Source: Thozetella sp. PMI_491
Taxonomy: Eukaryota > Ascomycota > Sordariomycetes > Chaetosphaeriales > Chaetosphaeriaceae
DNA length: 64,000 bases
Direction of reading: 5' to 3'
NCBI GenBank assembly: GCA_021432635.1
Contig: MU270082.1
Span: 129,831 to 193,830 of the forward strand
The position numbers and the translations under genes are program-made. The notes beneath the pieces were generated by a model. The model did no database searches. It worked only from the letters and a program-made list of their open reading frames with translations, and was not told where the DNA came from. Positions 33,534 to 44,379 of this stretch are shown here, piece by piece. Position 1 is the first letter of the stretch; every line of letters starts with the position of its first letter.

Positions 33534-35477
33534 ATGTCGACAGCGAAACCGCTTGCCCCCGTGACCACCACAGCAACCACATCGCAAAGAGCGCCGGCCA
33601 TGGCCCACGAACTAGCGAGCCACCCCGCGACGGACGCGAGTCTTGCAAACGGTCATACGGCTCACATTCACGATACTCGGCCCGCTCCAGCGCCTCCTAC
33701 CGCTGCCATGAAGAAGGGAAAGGCAAAGAAGCCGGTCGACTCGACCGAGACGTCCAAACTCCTAGCGGCGCGGATCTCGCAGCTAGAGCTAGATGCGGCC
33801 GGCGAAAAGGACCAAGAAGCCGAGATCGGTACGTGACATTCCCTGCCCGGCGCAGCCAGCATAGCACGAGCGGGCGGTTCTGGCTGGGATCTATCTGCGC
33901 GCGCTAGACGCATGCCATTGGCCCCGGCCGACGCCTCGCTCGCCTCGCAGAAGAACGGGGGCGGCCTCCTCGGTGCATCCCACGAACTGCTTAGAGATGT
34001 CGTCGCCTTTGCATATATGCAGATGCGCCGCCGCTGGCGCTCCTCTTGGCTAACAAACCATGGTTCTAGAGCGGGAGGTCAAGAAGGCGAATCGCGAACT
34101 CAGCAGCCAAACATCCAAGATGAACGATAGCCAAAAGATCGACCACATCACGAAGCGGTGCTCAGATCTTCTTGCCGAGATGAAGCGTCATGAGCGCGAG
34201 AACATCAAGAATAAGAAGAAGGCAGACCAGCTTCAGAAGGAGAAGGACTCCATTCGGAACGAGCTCAGCAAGACGGTCGGCTTGAGGGAGAAACTCGAGA
34301 AACTGTGCCGAGAGCTTCAGAAGGAGAACAACAAGCTCAAGGTACGGAAACCGCCGGGTATGGGTGGACTGGCAGGCAAAGGTGCTGACAGGGATCTCGC
34401 GGGGGTAGAACGAGAACAAGACTTTGATCGACGAGAAGACGCGCCACCAGAACGCCTGGGACGAGAAGTACTCGATTATTCTCCAACAGCTCGATGAGTA
34501 CCAGGACGAGAAGGACAATCCGAGAAAGCAGGTGATCGACATGGAGATGGAGGAATTGTACGCTGCCCCGCTCCCCTCCCTCCACGGTTGCCAAACTCGG
34601 TGTACTCACAACACGTCCAATAGCTTCCGCCATCGTTTCAAGAGTCTCATTGATCAGTATGAGCTTCGAGAGCTGCATTTCCACTCGCAGATGCGAACCA
34701 AGGAGCTCGAGGTTCAGCTCAACTTGGCTCGGTTCGAGCGGGAGAAGAAGAACCATGACAAAGAAGTGACTCGGACGCGGCAGCTGAAGAACGAGATCAT
34801 CACTTTCTCGAATACGGAGTCTGACCTACGCCAGCAACTAAACGTTTATGTCGACAAGTTCAAGCAGGTGTGTGCTCCTTCTGGGGCGCAGTTTCCATTC
34901 CCTCCAGGTTTAATGTGATTTTCGCTAACCACACCGCGGCGGGTGCTAGGTGGAGGACACTTTGAACAACAGTAATGATCTCTTCTTAACCTTCCGCAAG
35001 GAAATGGAGGACATGTCGAAAAAGACGAAGCGTTTGGAGAAAGAGAACGAGAATCACAAGCGGAAGCACGAGCGCATGAACCAGAACATCGTCAAGATGG
35101 CAGAGGAGCGGACCAAACTCATGAACGACGTCGAAGCGGCCAAGAAGCGCGAGACAAAGCTAAGCGGTATCATCAAGCAGATGCAGCAGCAAGGGAGGGG
35201 AATACCTCAGGGACTCGCCGGCACCGTTGAGAACGGCTACGCGGAAGGCGAAGGCGACCCGCACGGAGACGACAGCGAGTATGATGACGAGGACGAGTAC
35301 GACGAGGAGGCGGAGGAGGGTGAACTCAGCGAGGACGGCGAAGAGTATGACGAGGAGACCGAGGATGAGCTCCAACAGGCCAAGCTGATCCAGGAGAAGC
35401 TGGCCAAGCAGGCGTACGGCCCCGAGCCACCACCCCCCGCTCCTGCGGCAAGCACTAATGCTCCTCCTCATCAGTGA
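33534..35477 (+). CDS. taxilin-family coiled-coil protein
   Basis: Taxilins bind syntaxins and the nascent-polypeptide complex in animals; fungal members are little studied. 495 aa. Exons: 33534-33828, 34070-34341, 34409-34557, 34624-34867, 34950-35477. The first intron is long (241 nt). The core is one long coiled coil with taxilin signatures: LREKLEKLCRELQKENNKLK, YQDEKDNPRKQVIDMEMEE, FRHRFKSLIDQYELRELHF and MRTKELEVQLNLARFE. Residues 1-70 are Ala/Thr/Pro-rich and end in a KKGKAKK patch. The C-terminus has an acidic stretch (DDDEDEYDEEAEEGELSED-type, about residues 415-450) and a Pro/Ala tail. Intron 34558-34623 is 66 nt and lacks a stop, so retention would insert 22 residues. Confidence 0.9.
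34558..34623 (+). other. stop-free 66-nt intron in taxilin
   Basis: GTACGC...AATAG, phase 2, 3n length, no in-frame stop. Excision gives MEMEEF-FRHRFKSLID as in other taxilins; retention would put 22 residues into the coiled coil. Confidence 0.65.
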
Positions 35478-36754
35478 ATTCCACTGGGCTGCAGACTAGG
35501 CGAGGCCCGTAATCAGGCTTCCTAGTTTCTGCCATGGCAGCTCTCGACCTTGCTCGCCGGCTCACGACAAGCTGCGGTGCCTATCGGGGTGTGCCGCCCA
35601 CTGGGCTCTCTCCCCTTCACTCTAACCCACCCTTCTGCGTCCTTAGTCCATCGGCTCCTGAGGGACTCATCTCGGGCTGGGCCGGCATGCAGCCTATTTG
35701 TACAATACAACGAGAGCGCTCCGCTAGTAATCGGATCAAGCAAATTCCCTCTTTCCCCAAGCTCCAGGGCTGTTTGGTCTCCATCTGAACAGCTGAGCAA
35801 AGCACGGAGCACCTCTGTCGGCCATGGTGACTACGGTGCTGAAGCAGGTATTGTCTTTCTTTTCAGCGCTGCCTCCGTCCCTTGCGCTCTGGGGCGTGTC
35901 CTCGGAGAGCAAAGCGATGCGAAGGGGTTTCTATGCTCTGTTTCGTAGGAGTGGTGGTCCCAGGGAAGGGAACCCCAGTCGCGATCTTGAATCACGCTGA
36001 GGCGAAAGCGGTCCAGAGCGGGTTTCTCTAGTTTAACGCCGTGCTGCCCGAGGCGTAATTATGTTCCCCTAGCCATGCCCAATGCAAGGCCTTGACGGTG
36101 GTTTCCAGCGCCTTGCTGCACCGAGACTGCTGAGCATACCAGGGGCTGAGCTTGCCCTCGCTTGTAGGCCATTACAGTATCACACGTAAAGTACAGTACC
36201 CCGGAATGCCGACCCAGCGGAGATCGGCCAGTGGGACCAACCACTAGCCACGGCACAGCATCATCCCGCCACAACCAATTGTTAACTAATGTCCCGCTAG
36301 CCGTAGGCTCCTCGTCCCGTGTGGAATGAAATAGCACTCGGCATCAGACGCTGAAACAAGGTTTCGTGCAACCGTTATGACCTTACCTGCCTCGCGTCCT
36401 GCGATCTACCACAACACCCCCCCCCCCCTTCCGACGCCCCCGGTCCATCATTTCATCTCGACCCCCGACCTCCATCCGTGCCGGCCTGATGAAATCCTCG
36501 TACCGACCGTCACCACCGCCCCGGTGCAACTCATAGCAAAGCGAATGGACCTTGCGCCGCTACGTCACGTCGCCCAGCCACCGACCGCTGCTACCCATCC
36601 TGCGGCTCGCCCTTAATCGCACAACGAGCACCCGGCAATCGATGCCAGCAACGCCGCGGGGCTCAACGATACGCCTGATCAACGCTTTTGCGCGGGAACC
36701 AGCCCGAAAGTATCGACGCGCAATTGCTGCGCCGTCGCTCCGGACGACGCCATC
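35478..36754. other. intergenic, taxilin to orphan protein
   Basis: About 1.3 kb without a gene. Contains a C12 run at 36417-36428 roughly 330 nt before the next ATG. Confidence 0.5.
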
Positions 36755-38119
36755 ATGGCCTTTATCCAGGACCCCCGCCTCCGGCAGCGCTGGAACCGGA
36801 TCTCGCACAACGCCGAGACGGTGACCGAGAACGCAGCCGCGGGCATCTGGTCTTTTCAACAAAACTACCTCAACCCCTGCCTCGCTAGCGCACTCGATGG
36901 CCTCGACAGCTGCACTGGCCTCTGCATTGGGGACCGCGAGGAACGAGCGCGCCGCGCGCGGGAACGGGAGTGGGGTGCGCGCCCAGCGCGCCCCGAGTAT
37001 ATGTTTGACTTTTACGACGATTGGGATGACCTCGCAGACGACGAGGCCGCAGCCCCCCGAACCGGCGGCCTACTGGGGAGCTGGGGCAGCAGCCGCAACG
37101 AAGACTGGGACAGGCTGGTGGCCGGCCCTGGGGCTGGGCGGGCCCGGCATGCCGGCGCAGGACCCGGCGACGTGGTTGACCAGCCAAGGCGGAAGAGAGG
37201 CATGAGCTACGGCACAAGAGGAGCACGGCGGAAAGGCTCGGAGGCCGAGGATCCCACGATCATACCGAGCACAGCGCCGCTAGGCTTCCTCGGGCGGCTC
37301 CCATTCAAGATTGGCGGTACGCTACGATACAAACCCTCGGCAGCGAACTTGAGGGATCACCCCGGGGCATCGCCGCACGCAAACGGGGCAGAGTTTGCAC
37401 CGCTATTAGGAGGAAGTGATGATGAGGACGCGCACCCAGCAGACATGCCGCCCCAGCCTAGGCCGCGGAGCAACACGGCTGGGTCGGGAGAGACGTCAAG
37501 CTCGTATAGGTCGCGAGGAGATCTGTTTCCTAGCGATGGGGAGGGCGAGGAGGATGCCGTGCCCCTCGACGACGAGTTCGACGTGGCGCTCGAGCGTGGG
37601 GACGACCGCAGCAGCAACAAGACGAGAAGCAGCAAAGGGAAACGACCGGCGGGCAGAGCCATGTCGCGCACTGTTTCCAGGACGACAATATCGTCAACGC
37701 ATACGAGAGATTCCAGGGTTTTAAGCGGTTCCCAGATTATACTTCCGGCCCCCGACGACCTCGCCCGTCCCTCCTCCATGGAGGACCTGGAGCGAGAGGA
37801 GGCCCAGGCGGAGAGAGAGGAGCACGAACGGAACGAGCGACAGAGGAAAGCAGCTGCGCAGCTGGCGCTAGAGCGCGGGCTGAGCAGGGAGGGCTTGGTG
37901 ACGGGGACTGTAGCCGAGACGAAGGCTGACTTGGTCCACGTCGACGAGATTCCTACGCCATCTGTTCCCGAATACGACAGTGTCGTCGGGATCGATATGA
38001 AGGCTCGAGTTGAGGAACCCAAGGCCCTCCCGCCTATAGTCGATTCCAAGCTTAGCAACGGCATCGCGCCGTCGCAGAGGCAGGAATTTGTTCCCGCTCG
38101 CCTGCCTCACTTCGGGTAG
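36755..38119 (+). CDS. conserved-looking acidic disordered protein, unknown
   Basis: Single exon, 454 aa, not recognised. The first 60 residues look structured (MAFIQDPRLRQRWNRISHN, IWSFQQNYLNPCLASALDGL, CTGLCIGDREERARRAR). The rest is mostly disordered, with an acidic patch (YMFDFYDDWDDLADDEA), a short hydrophobic-basic motif (PLGFLGRLPFKIGGTLRYKP), repeated Ser/Asp clusters (EFAPLLGGSDDEDAH), basic stretches, and a predicted helical Glu/Arg segment (SMEDLEREEAQAEREEHERNE). Such layout is seen in fungal adaptor or membrane-trafficking proteins, but no domain supports a function. Codon use and length support a real gene. The 3' flank contains a C20/G-run structure. Confidence 0.75.
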   Translation: MAFIQDPRLRQRWNRISHNAETVTENAAAGIWSFQQNYLNPCLASALDGLDSCTGLCIGDREERARRAREREWGARPARPEYMFDFYDDWDDLADDEAAAPRTGGLLGSWGSSRNEDWDRLVAGPGAGRARHAGAGPGDVVDQPRRKRGMSYGTRGARRKGSEAEDPTIIPSTAPLGFLGRLPFKIGGTLRYKPSAANLRDHPGASPHANGAEFAPLLGGSDDEDAHPADMPPQPRPRSNTAGSGETSSSYRSRGDLFPSDGEGEEDAVPLDDEFDVALERGDDRSSNKTRSSKGKRPAGRAMSRTVSRTTISSTHTRDSRVLSGSQIILPAPDDLARPSSMEDLEREEAQAEREEHERNERQRKAAAQLALERGLSREGLVTGTVAETKADLVHVDEIPTPSVPEYDSVVGIDMKARVEEPKALPPIVDSKLSNGIAPSQRQEFVPARLPHFG

Positions 38120-39147
38120 AGCATGGTGAGGTCTACACTTTTTAGACCCACATGACATCGGCACAACAACCGATGAAACAACTAAACCACCGCTTCTACG
38201 CCCAAGAGCAAGAGAGCAGTAGAGTGATCTAATGTATTCTAATCAGAGATCTTGGCGACCCCCCCCCCCCCCCCCCCCATTCCCTTCTTCTTTCTTCCTG
38301 GAAGGGGGGCGGGGGGGCGGGGGGAGACAGGGAGAGAAGCAGCCGTGTAGGGCGGCTCGGCTGGTATTGACGACTTCATGACCAGTGTTTTCCTAGGGAG
38401 CATCATCTGAGGATAGAGCTGCATGATAGAGTACATCCGAGGAAGAAGGAGGCACGCTGCAAACCTGCCTGCCAAAGTGCCAAAGCGCCATGCCATTCAC
38501 CGTCCATGCATAACCCCAATGTCTCCAGTGCGTGCTGTCAGTTCTTTAGTGACAATGGTCGGAAGTGTGAGAGAGAGAGAGAGAGAGTCGAGCATTTGGC
38601 CTCGGTATCCCCGGAGACAAAGAGAAACAGCAAGTCCGGAAGAGCTAATGCTCTCGGCTTGTCGGCCGATGCAGCCTGTACGGTTTGGTTCTCTTGCATG
38701 TATACGTACGGTTCCATTGCTGTCTAGAGCTACCGAGCCACGGGCACCAGCACCAACGCCCCCCTGCCGCGGACTCCAATGCCTCGGCACCCGACCGTTC
38801 CCCCGCATCGACTCTCCCCCACAACGCCCACTCCCCCAAGGCGGGAAGCTCCCCATGAGAGAGCTCCATTCTGATTGATCACAGCTTAGCGTTCCTCCTC
38901 ACGCTCAACCGACCAAGGACACTTTTTAACCACCTCACCTCCTTTTCCTCTCTCGCGCAGATACCCGTTCCTTCGACAGTGTTCTGCTGGTTTTCGAGCC
39001 TGTCGTCTAAAGTACCCGTTACTAGTCATCGCAGACCGAGCATAGAGGCCGAGCCTCCCGCATTTGCTTTAGTGTAAAAAACAGCCACTCCAATTCTCCA
39101 GAGTTCCTCTCAGATTATCACCAGCTTATTACACATATTCCATCAGC
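38120..39147. other. intergenic with C20 and G-run cluster
   Basis: About 1 kb, no gene. Contains the C20 run and G-rich cluster at 38259-38324 and a (GA)n run near 38569-38587; the last 200 nt, pyrimidine-rich, are the nitronate monooxygenase promoter and leader. Confidence 0.55.
38259..38324. repeat. C20 run plus G6-C-G7-C-G6 cluster
   Basis: C20 at 38259-38278, then 25 nt later G6 (38304-38309), C, G7 (38311-38317), C, G6 (38319-38324). The G block can form a quadruplex by itself or pair with the C20 run as a hairpin. It begins 140 nt after the stop of the orphan gene. Confidence 0.85.
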
Positions 39148-40209
39148 ATGGCTCCCTCCGGCCCCATAACCACCCCCCTCACCACCCTTCTGGGGATTCA
39201 ACACCCCATCATCCTCGCCGGCATGGCGCGCACGTCGGGCGGGCAGCTCGCTGCGGCCGTCTCCAATGCCGGCGGACTTGGTGTTATTGGCGGGTTCATG
39301 TACACCCCGGACCAGCTGCGGGAGATCATCGCCGAGATGAAGGCCAACTTCAAGTCGCCCGATCTTCCCTTTGGCGTCGATCTCGCGCTCCCGCAGGTTG
39401 GAGGCAACGCTCGCAAGACGAACCACGACTACACCGGCGGCAAGCTCGAGGAGCTGATCGACATCACGATCGAATCCGGTGCCAAACTATTCGTCGCGGC
39501 CGTGGGTGTCCCTCCCAAGAGCGTCATTGACCGGCTGCACGCCGCCGGAATCCTGGTCATGAACATGGTTGGCCACCCGAAGCACGCCGTCAAGGCACTC
39601 GAACTGGGCGTCGACATCGTCTGCGCGCAGGGCGGAGAGGGCGGCGGCCACACGGGCAACATCGCCAACAGCGTCCTCATCCCTGCTGTCGTTGATGTTG
39701 CGCGCAAATACAAGCCCAAGGCGCTCGGCGGCCGCCAGACGGCGCTCGTCGTGGCCGCCGGTGGCATCTACAACGGCCGCAGCCTCGCTTCGAGCCTGAT
39801 GCAGGGCGCCGCCGGTGTCTGGGTGGGCACGCGGTTCGTGGCCAGTGTCGAGGCCGGCTGCAGCGAGGAGCACAAGAAGGAGGTTGTCTCATGTACCCTA
39901 GACGAGACGGACCGCACGCTGGTGCTGAGCGGGCGGCCGCTGCGGATGAAGGTCAACGACTACATCCGCAAGTGGCACAGCCAGCCGGAGAAGATCAAGG
40001 AGCTGTGTGACCGAGGTGTCGTACCCATCGAGCATGACTTCGAGCAGGGCAACGAGGTCGACCCGCCGCATCTGATGGGGCAGGTGGCCGGAAGCATCGC
40101 GTCGATCCAGCCCGCCGGCCAGATCGTCGACGAGATGGTGCTCGAGGCCGTCGAGATGCTCAAGCTCGGAGGAAGCTATTTGTCTGCGTCCTCCAGGAGC
40201 AGACTCTGA
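39148..40209 (+). CDS. nitronate monooxygenase with PTS1 signal
   Basis: FMN-dependent nitronate monooxygenase (2-nitropropane dioxygenase family), oxidising alkyl nitronates such as propionate-3-nitronate; 353 aa, single exon. N-terminal ITTPLTTLLGIQHPIILAGM and SNAGGLGVIGG are the TIM-barrel start. CAQGGEGGGHTG matches the family's AQGxEAGGHxG, with the His thought to act as catalytic base. AAGGIYNGRSLASSLMQGAAGVWVGTRF is the FMN phosphate-binding block. The last three residues, SRL after SASSR, are a canonical peroxisomal PTS1, so the enzyme probably works in peroxisomes where H2O2 or superoxide can be removed. Confidence 0.93.
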   Translation: MAPSGPITTPLTTLLGIQHPIILAGMARTSGGQLAAAVSNAGGLGVIGGFMYTPDQLREIIAEMKANFKSPDLPFGVDLALPQVGGNARKTNHDYTGGKLEELIDITIESGAKLFVAAVGVPPKSVIDRLHAAGILVMNMVGHPKHAVKALELGVDIVCAQGGEGGGHTGNIANSVLIPAVVDVARKYKPKALGGRQTALVVAAGGIYNGRSLASSLMQGAAGVWVGTRFVASVEAGCSEEHKKEVVSCTLDETDRTLVLSGRPLRMKVNDYIRKWHSQPEKIKELCDRGVVPIEHDFEQGNEVDPPHLMGQVAGSIASIQPAGQIVDEMVLEAVEMLKLGGSYLSASSRSRL

Positions 40210-41415
40210 GGATGTAATGTGGTCTTGGCGTGGGATGGTTTTCGACCAGCGCAGATTCAGAGTTTGTATAGTAAACTAGCCAAATGGAATGCCAAAAAGA
40301 GCATATGTTTTAGCACTACCGAGCTCGTCATGTACATGCGGTAGCGACCGAGATTTTTCAAAGCAATGCCTCTGACTGTGGCATGCTCTACCCCCTATCC
40401 TGGAAACGCGCCAAAGGCATGTTCGGGTTGGCTTTGAGACCCCATACTAGGGGAATGGCGATATGTGCCTTGAATAGCAGTAGCAAGATGCTTATCTCGG
40501 ATGGGACAGGTCATATTCTATTGCTAGATTTGCAGGATGTGCACAGAACTTGAATTACGGTTTCTAGCGCGGTTCATGGAACTTACATGTTGTCTCACAA
40601 GTTTAGGGTTCAGTTCCCCGTTACTTTGTCTGCTAATTTGTTCTAGGCTGCTCAAAGGCCCACAGGCCGAGATTCTCAAGGCTATTTACTCCGGATTAGC
40701 TTTTCTAAGATTATTCCTTCTTGGTGTATATTATATCTAGTGCTTTGCACTAACGATGCCAAATTCCTCAACTTAGATCCAATTCTTCATACCACTATTA
40801 CCTACGATAAGGTATACTCAGCAAGTAGACTACAACCTGTACAAGCCGCGCGCCTAGCTAAGACGGCATGTGGATCCCTAGAGACGTGCATACCAGCCGG
40901 GTCGTGGTAAAGCCCACATTCCCAAGTCACGAGCGGGGCTTCGAGCCATATCCCATCCTCGAGGTTGCTTTGCCGGGTTGACCAGCCTGAACTTCCCCGA
41001 ACTTCCCAGGATTTGACGCACATGTACCTACCTAGCAGTTGCTAGACTGCCCTCGAGCCGAGTAGCGGGTTTGTCGGGTGGTACGTCGATACCTCTCTTA
41101 TATCCCGCGATGGTGTATGCCGCTTAACTAGACGCCCGGGTTTTGCTGTCTGAGAAGCTTCAAGTGTTGCTGTGGCTTAAGATGTATCCTGGAGGGGCGA
41201 CCTAGGGGTTGCCCCGTCCATAGTACTTGGGAGGCAAAATAGGAAGCGGGAAACTGATGGTATAACAATAGAGCAACAGGTTGGTTACATTGGCTCGGGT
41301 TCCTGCTAGCCAACCCCGCAGGCCGGCCTTGTTTGCCAGCTTACCCGAAGTTCGATCAAATACTACCCACCACTGTCTAGGCACGAGTGTTTGGAGAGAT
41401 ATCTTCAGTAACATA
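40210..41415. other. intergenic, AT-richer stretch
   Basis: About 1.2 kb without a gene. From about 40,480 to 40,830 the sequence is clearly richer in A and T than its surroundings, possibly an old decayed element, but no ends or protein remnants were recognised. GTTTAGGGTT, a telobox-like motif, lies at 40601-40610. Confidence 0.5.
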
Positions 41416-42220
41416 ATGGCTCTACGGGGAAAGGTTTTCGCAATCACCGGCGGCGCGAGTGGCATTGGGCTGGCAACCGCCAAGATCCTCTCTCAACGAG
41501 GGGCCACTGTTGCCGTCGCCGACGTGGATGCGAGAGCAATGGGAGACACAGAGTCCTTCTTTGCAGCACTTAACGTTCCTTACATGGTCACCAAGGTGGA
41601 CGTTTCGAAGAGGGTCGAGGTAGATTCGTGGATCGAGGACGTCGTCCAGAAATACGGGCGACTTGACGGCGCGGCTAACGTCGCTGGCATCATTGGCAAG
41701 ATTCACGGGACGGTGCCGGTTGCTGAAATGGACGACGACGAGTGGGATAGGATTTTGGCGGTGAACTTGACTGGGCTGATGTACTGTCTACGGGCCGAGC
41801 TGCGAAAAGTCGCGGATGGGGGCTCAATTGTGAATGTCTCTTCGATCCACGGGCTGAAGGGTGAGGACCATGTGCCTGGGGTCCAAGCTCTTGCTAATAC
41901 AAAAGGCAGGCTTTGCCAACCATGCGGCATATGATGCTAGCAAACACGCCGTGATCGGTCTCACCAAGGCGGCAGCCCAGGAGACCGGTGCTCGTGGAGT
42001 CCGCGTTAACGCTGTGGCTCCAGGAGCCATCTACACACCCCTCATGCAGCAGCATTGGGACCGCATCGGGCGCCCGAAGGATGCCCCGTTTGACGACCCC
42101 AGCGCCATCCCCAGACAAGGAATCCCGGAAGAAGTCGGCAACGTCATTGCTTTCTTACTAGGGCCAGATAGCACCTTCGTCAGCGGCGCCGTGTACTCGG
42201 TCGATGGTGCGCACGTGTGA
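41416..42220 (+). CDS. short-chain dehydrogenase/reductase
   Basis: Classical SDR, NAD(P)-dependent, 251 aa. Exons 41416-41860 and 41910-42220 with a 49-nt intron. Cofactor loop TGGASGIG (residues 11-18), Asp in VADVDA favouring NAD, NVAGIIG, catalytic NVSSIHG, and YDASK after the splice (Tyr and Lys of the active site). GFANHAAYDASKHAVIGLTK is restored by the splice. C-terminal VSGAVYSVDGAHV is typical. Cytosolic; substrate unknown. The start at 41416 was chosen because MALRGKVFAITGG is the normal family start, although the frame is open further upstream. It converges with the NatB gene at about 130 nt. Confidence 0.92.
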
Positions 42221-42349
42221 GTGCTGAGTGCGACTTTGGCAAAGGGAGGGCGGCAACATTGAAGCGTTGTCGCGGTGCCGGAGAGGCATGGCACCGGCAC
42301 GAAGCTACGCCTGCTTTGGCTGCCAGGACGGGCATGTGTCTACTGGTCT

Positions 42350-42991
42350 TCACCAAACATCACCAGGTTCGACCTCGAACTTCTCTCCGTCCTCTCGGAT
42401 GTGCTCCCTGTTGACATCCCGCTTCATGGGCTTCCGCATATCAAAGGCATCCTCACTATCCTTGGTCGGGTCGCTGTAGTGGTCGCCGTAATAGTCCTTC
42501 ACCACGCGGAAGACGCTGTAACCCATGTCCTTGTAGAAAGCGATTGCCTTGTAATTCGTGCTCCGGACGAACAAGTCCACGAACCAGGTGTCGTTCGCGT
42601 CGGCAATCGCCTCGAGCTGTTCGGTGAGTAGCTTGCCTATGCCGAGGCGGCGGGCCTCGGGGGCTATGGTGATGGCGGTGATGTGGGCATGCCAGGGCAG
42701 GTAGTGCTCGGAGAACTTGTAGACGTCTGGAGAGGACTCGAGCTTGCCCATGACTGGAAGGGACGGGGGGCGTCTGGTCAGCCACATTGTGCCCTTCTCG
42801 GTCTTTGAGCGGCGCAACCTACTGTAGCCGACAATGTTCCCATGCTGGTCTTCAGCAACCAGGAAGAGGGAGGGCCATTTGGCGTAGTACTGCAAGTAGA
42901 AACCAAGCTCGTACGTCTCCGTCAAGGGGTCGAGGTTACACTTTGAGATCTTGTTCAGATCATCCGGCCGAAACCTCCTCAAGGTCGCCAT
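42350..42991 (-). CDS. NAT3: NatB catalytic subunit (Naa20/Nat3)
   Basis: GNAT-fold N-terminal acetyltransferase that acetylates nascent proteins starting Met-Asp/Glu/Asn on the ribosome; 190 aa. Exons 42991-42823 and 42753-42350; the 69-nt intron is 3n and without stop. Start MATLRRFRPDDLNKISKCNL and NLDPLTETYELGFYLQY are Naa20 signatures. Excision gives GNIVGYIMGKLESSPD, as expected; without it a basic 23-residue stretch interrupts the fold. ARRLGIGKLLTEQLE is the acetyl-CoA loop, and VDLFVRSTNYKAIAFYKDMGY the C-terminal block. The C-terminal tail PGDVW is short. An ATG 45 nt further upstream is in frame. Confidence 0.94.
   Translation of the reverse strand: MATLRRFRPDDLNKISKCNLDPLTETYELGFYLQYYAKWPSLFLVAEDQHGNIVGYSRLRRSKTEKGTMWLTRRPPSLPVMGKLESSPDVYKFSEHYLPWHAHITAITIAPEARRLGIGKLLTEQLEAIADANDTWFVDLFVRSTNYKAIAFYKDMGYSVFRVVKDYYGDHYSDPTKDSEDAFDMRKPMKRDVNREHIREDGEKFEVEPGDVW
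42754..42822 (-). other. stop-free 69-nt intron in NatB subunit gene
   Basis: GTAGGT...TTCCAG, phase 1, 3n, no in-frame stop. Retention would place a Lys/Arg-rich 23-residue insert just before MGKLESSP. Confidence 0.7.
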
Positions 42992-44379
42992 CGTGGTTGG
43001 CGCTGGCTCGTCGGAAAGCTCCCCAGGCACTGTCAAGGTATCGGGCGGCTCAGTTCACAAGCTCCTCCGTGCTTGTGCTGGCCACATTTTTTTTCGCTCT
43101 GGCGGGGTCGCGCCCCTCCTCCCCATATTCCCCCCCCCCTCAACCCTTCGTGTGGTGGTGGGTGGTACGCCGTACCTCCTAAACCCTAACCCCACTCCAT
43201 CGCGAAGGTACCGACGCTCATTCCAGCCCGAGTACCATACCAGAGGCCCAGCAGATACTTATCTGCCACTATCACCTTAGATAAAGTCGGTGAGGCACCC
43301 GCCAGCTACTCACGCCCTCCTCCTCGCCCTCCCCGGTTTACGAAAGCGGACTCCGGGGTAAGGCGGCGCCCTACTCCGTAAAGCCAAGTTGAGTGCGTGA
43401 AGAGCGATGCTGGGCCAATTTCCGAACTTTGCCTTAGCCTCTGCTAGCAGAGAGCTACGAAGTACGCATAGTCGTGGCCCGGGCGGTGCCTTGCAGGCGG
43501 GAGAAGAGAGAAGAGAGAGCCGACATCTGACAGGAGTACGGAGTACATACGAGCCGCAAATGACGTATCGGCACTCCAGCGCGTGCTGATGGCCACTTCA
43601 TCACAAGGACGTTGCGCAGTGCGGCTTTTTCTAAACCCTTCCTACCTTGCATTGACTTCGACTAAAGGCGACTTTATTGTCGCTCAAGGAAAGCTTAGTC
43701 GTCATGGTACTACCCATGCTAACAATCTCTTTGACTAGCGGTATTAGTTTGTGCTAGTGGTGCCGTACTCCGCAAGCAGTGCGTCTTTTCCGGGCGTGCC
43801 TGCCTGAGATGCGCTGGGGGGATGCCCACGGACCTGTGTAAGGCCCCCATGCATTGGACGCGTCCGCAAATTGCTTGCATCTACCTTCGACCTGCATCTA
43901 CGGCGTTGGCCCAAAAAAAGGAACCTGCAGCCCAACAACCTCACCTTACTCCGAGGTTGGTCTCGGCTCAGGAGCAAACGTCGTCTCTTCTTGCCCCTCT
44001 AGTAAGAACCCAAAGCTTACCTGACGCTACACTGCCCCCGGATCACGTTCGCGCTGTCACCGCGTCGTTGATCACGCCCAGTTATAGCCCACTCCTTTTT
44101 GCTATACCTCGCAGGACAGGCATCCCTGTTCGCTTTGTATCCACGCCGGCAACGACCCGTTGACAACAATCCGGTCTAGTAACAAAGCAATTACCAAGCC
44201 ATCCCTCCCTTCGAAAAACAAACAGTTTTGTCTGTTGCTCATCGCTCGGTGGGATATCTACTCGATACCGCTGCCGCATCACGCCGGACACCCCCGCTCA
44301 AGCCTTGAGCGCCGAAACCACGTCGCTTTCGGCAGTCTTACCTTGTCGTCCACCTGTGACAGCACCTGACGGCATCACC
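42992..44379. other. divergent intergenic region, NatB and orphan
   Basis: About 1.4 kb, no gene. TAAACCCTAACCCC, a double telomere-like motif, lies at 43180-43194, 190-200 nt upstream of the NatB ATG. Confidence 0.5.
43180..43194 (-). promoter_or_regulatory. telobox-like motif upstream of NatB gene
   Basis: TAAACCCTAACCCC on the plus strand; on the gene strand GGGGTTAGGGTTTA, about 190 nt upstream of the ATG. Confidence 0.35.

Noticed and set aside
40600-40625. Possible tRNA T-arm (GGGTTCAGTTCCCC)
   Set aside because: The flanking five bases do not pair, and no anticodon arm or acceptor stem is found at tRNA spacing.
43180-43194. Chromosome end or interstitial telomere
   Set aside because: Only about two units, surrounded by normal genes on both sides; more likely a promoter motif.
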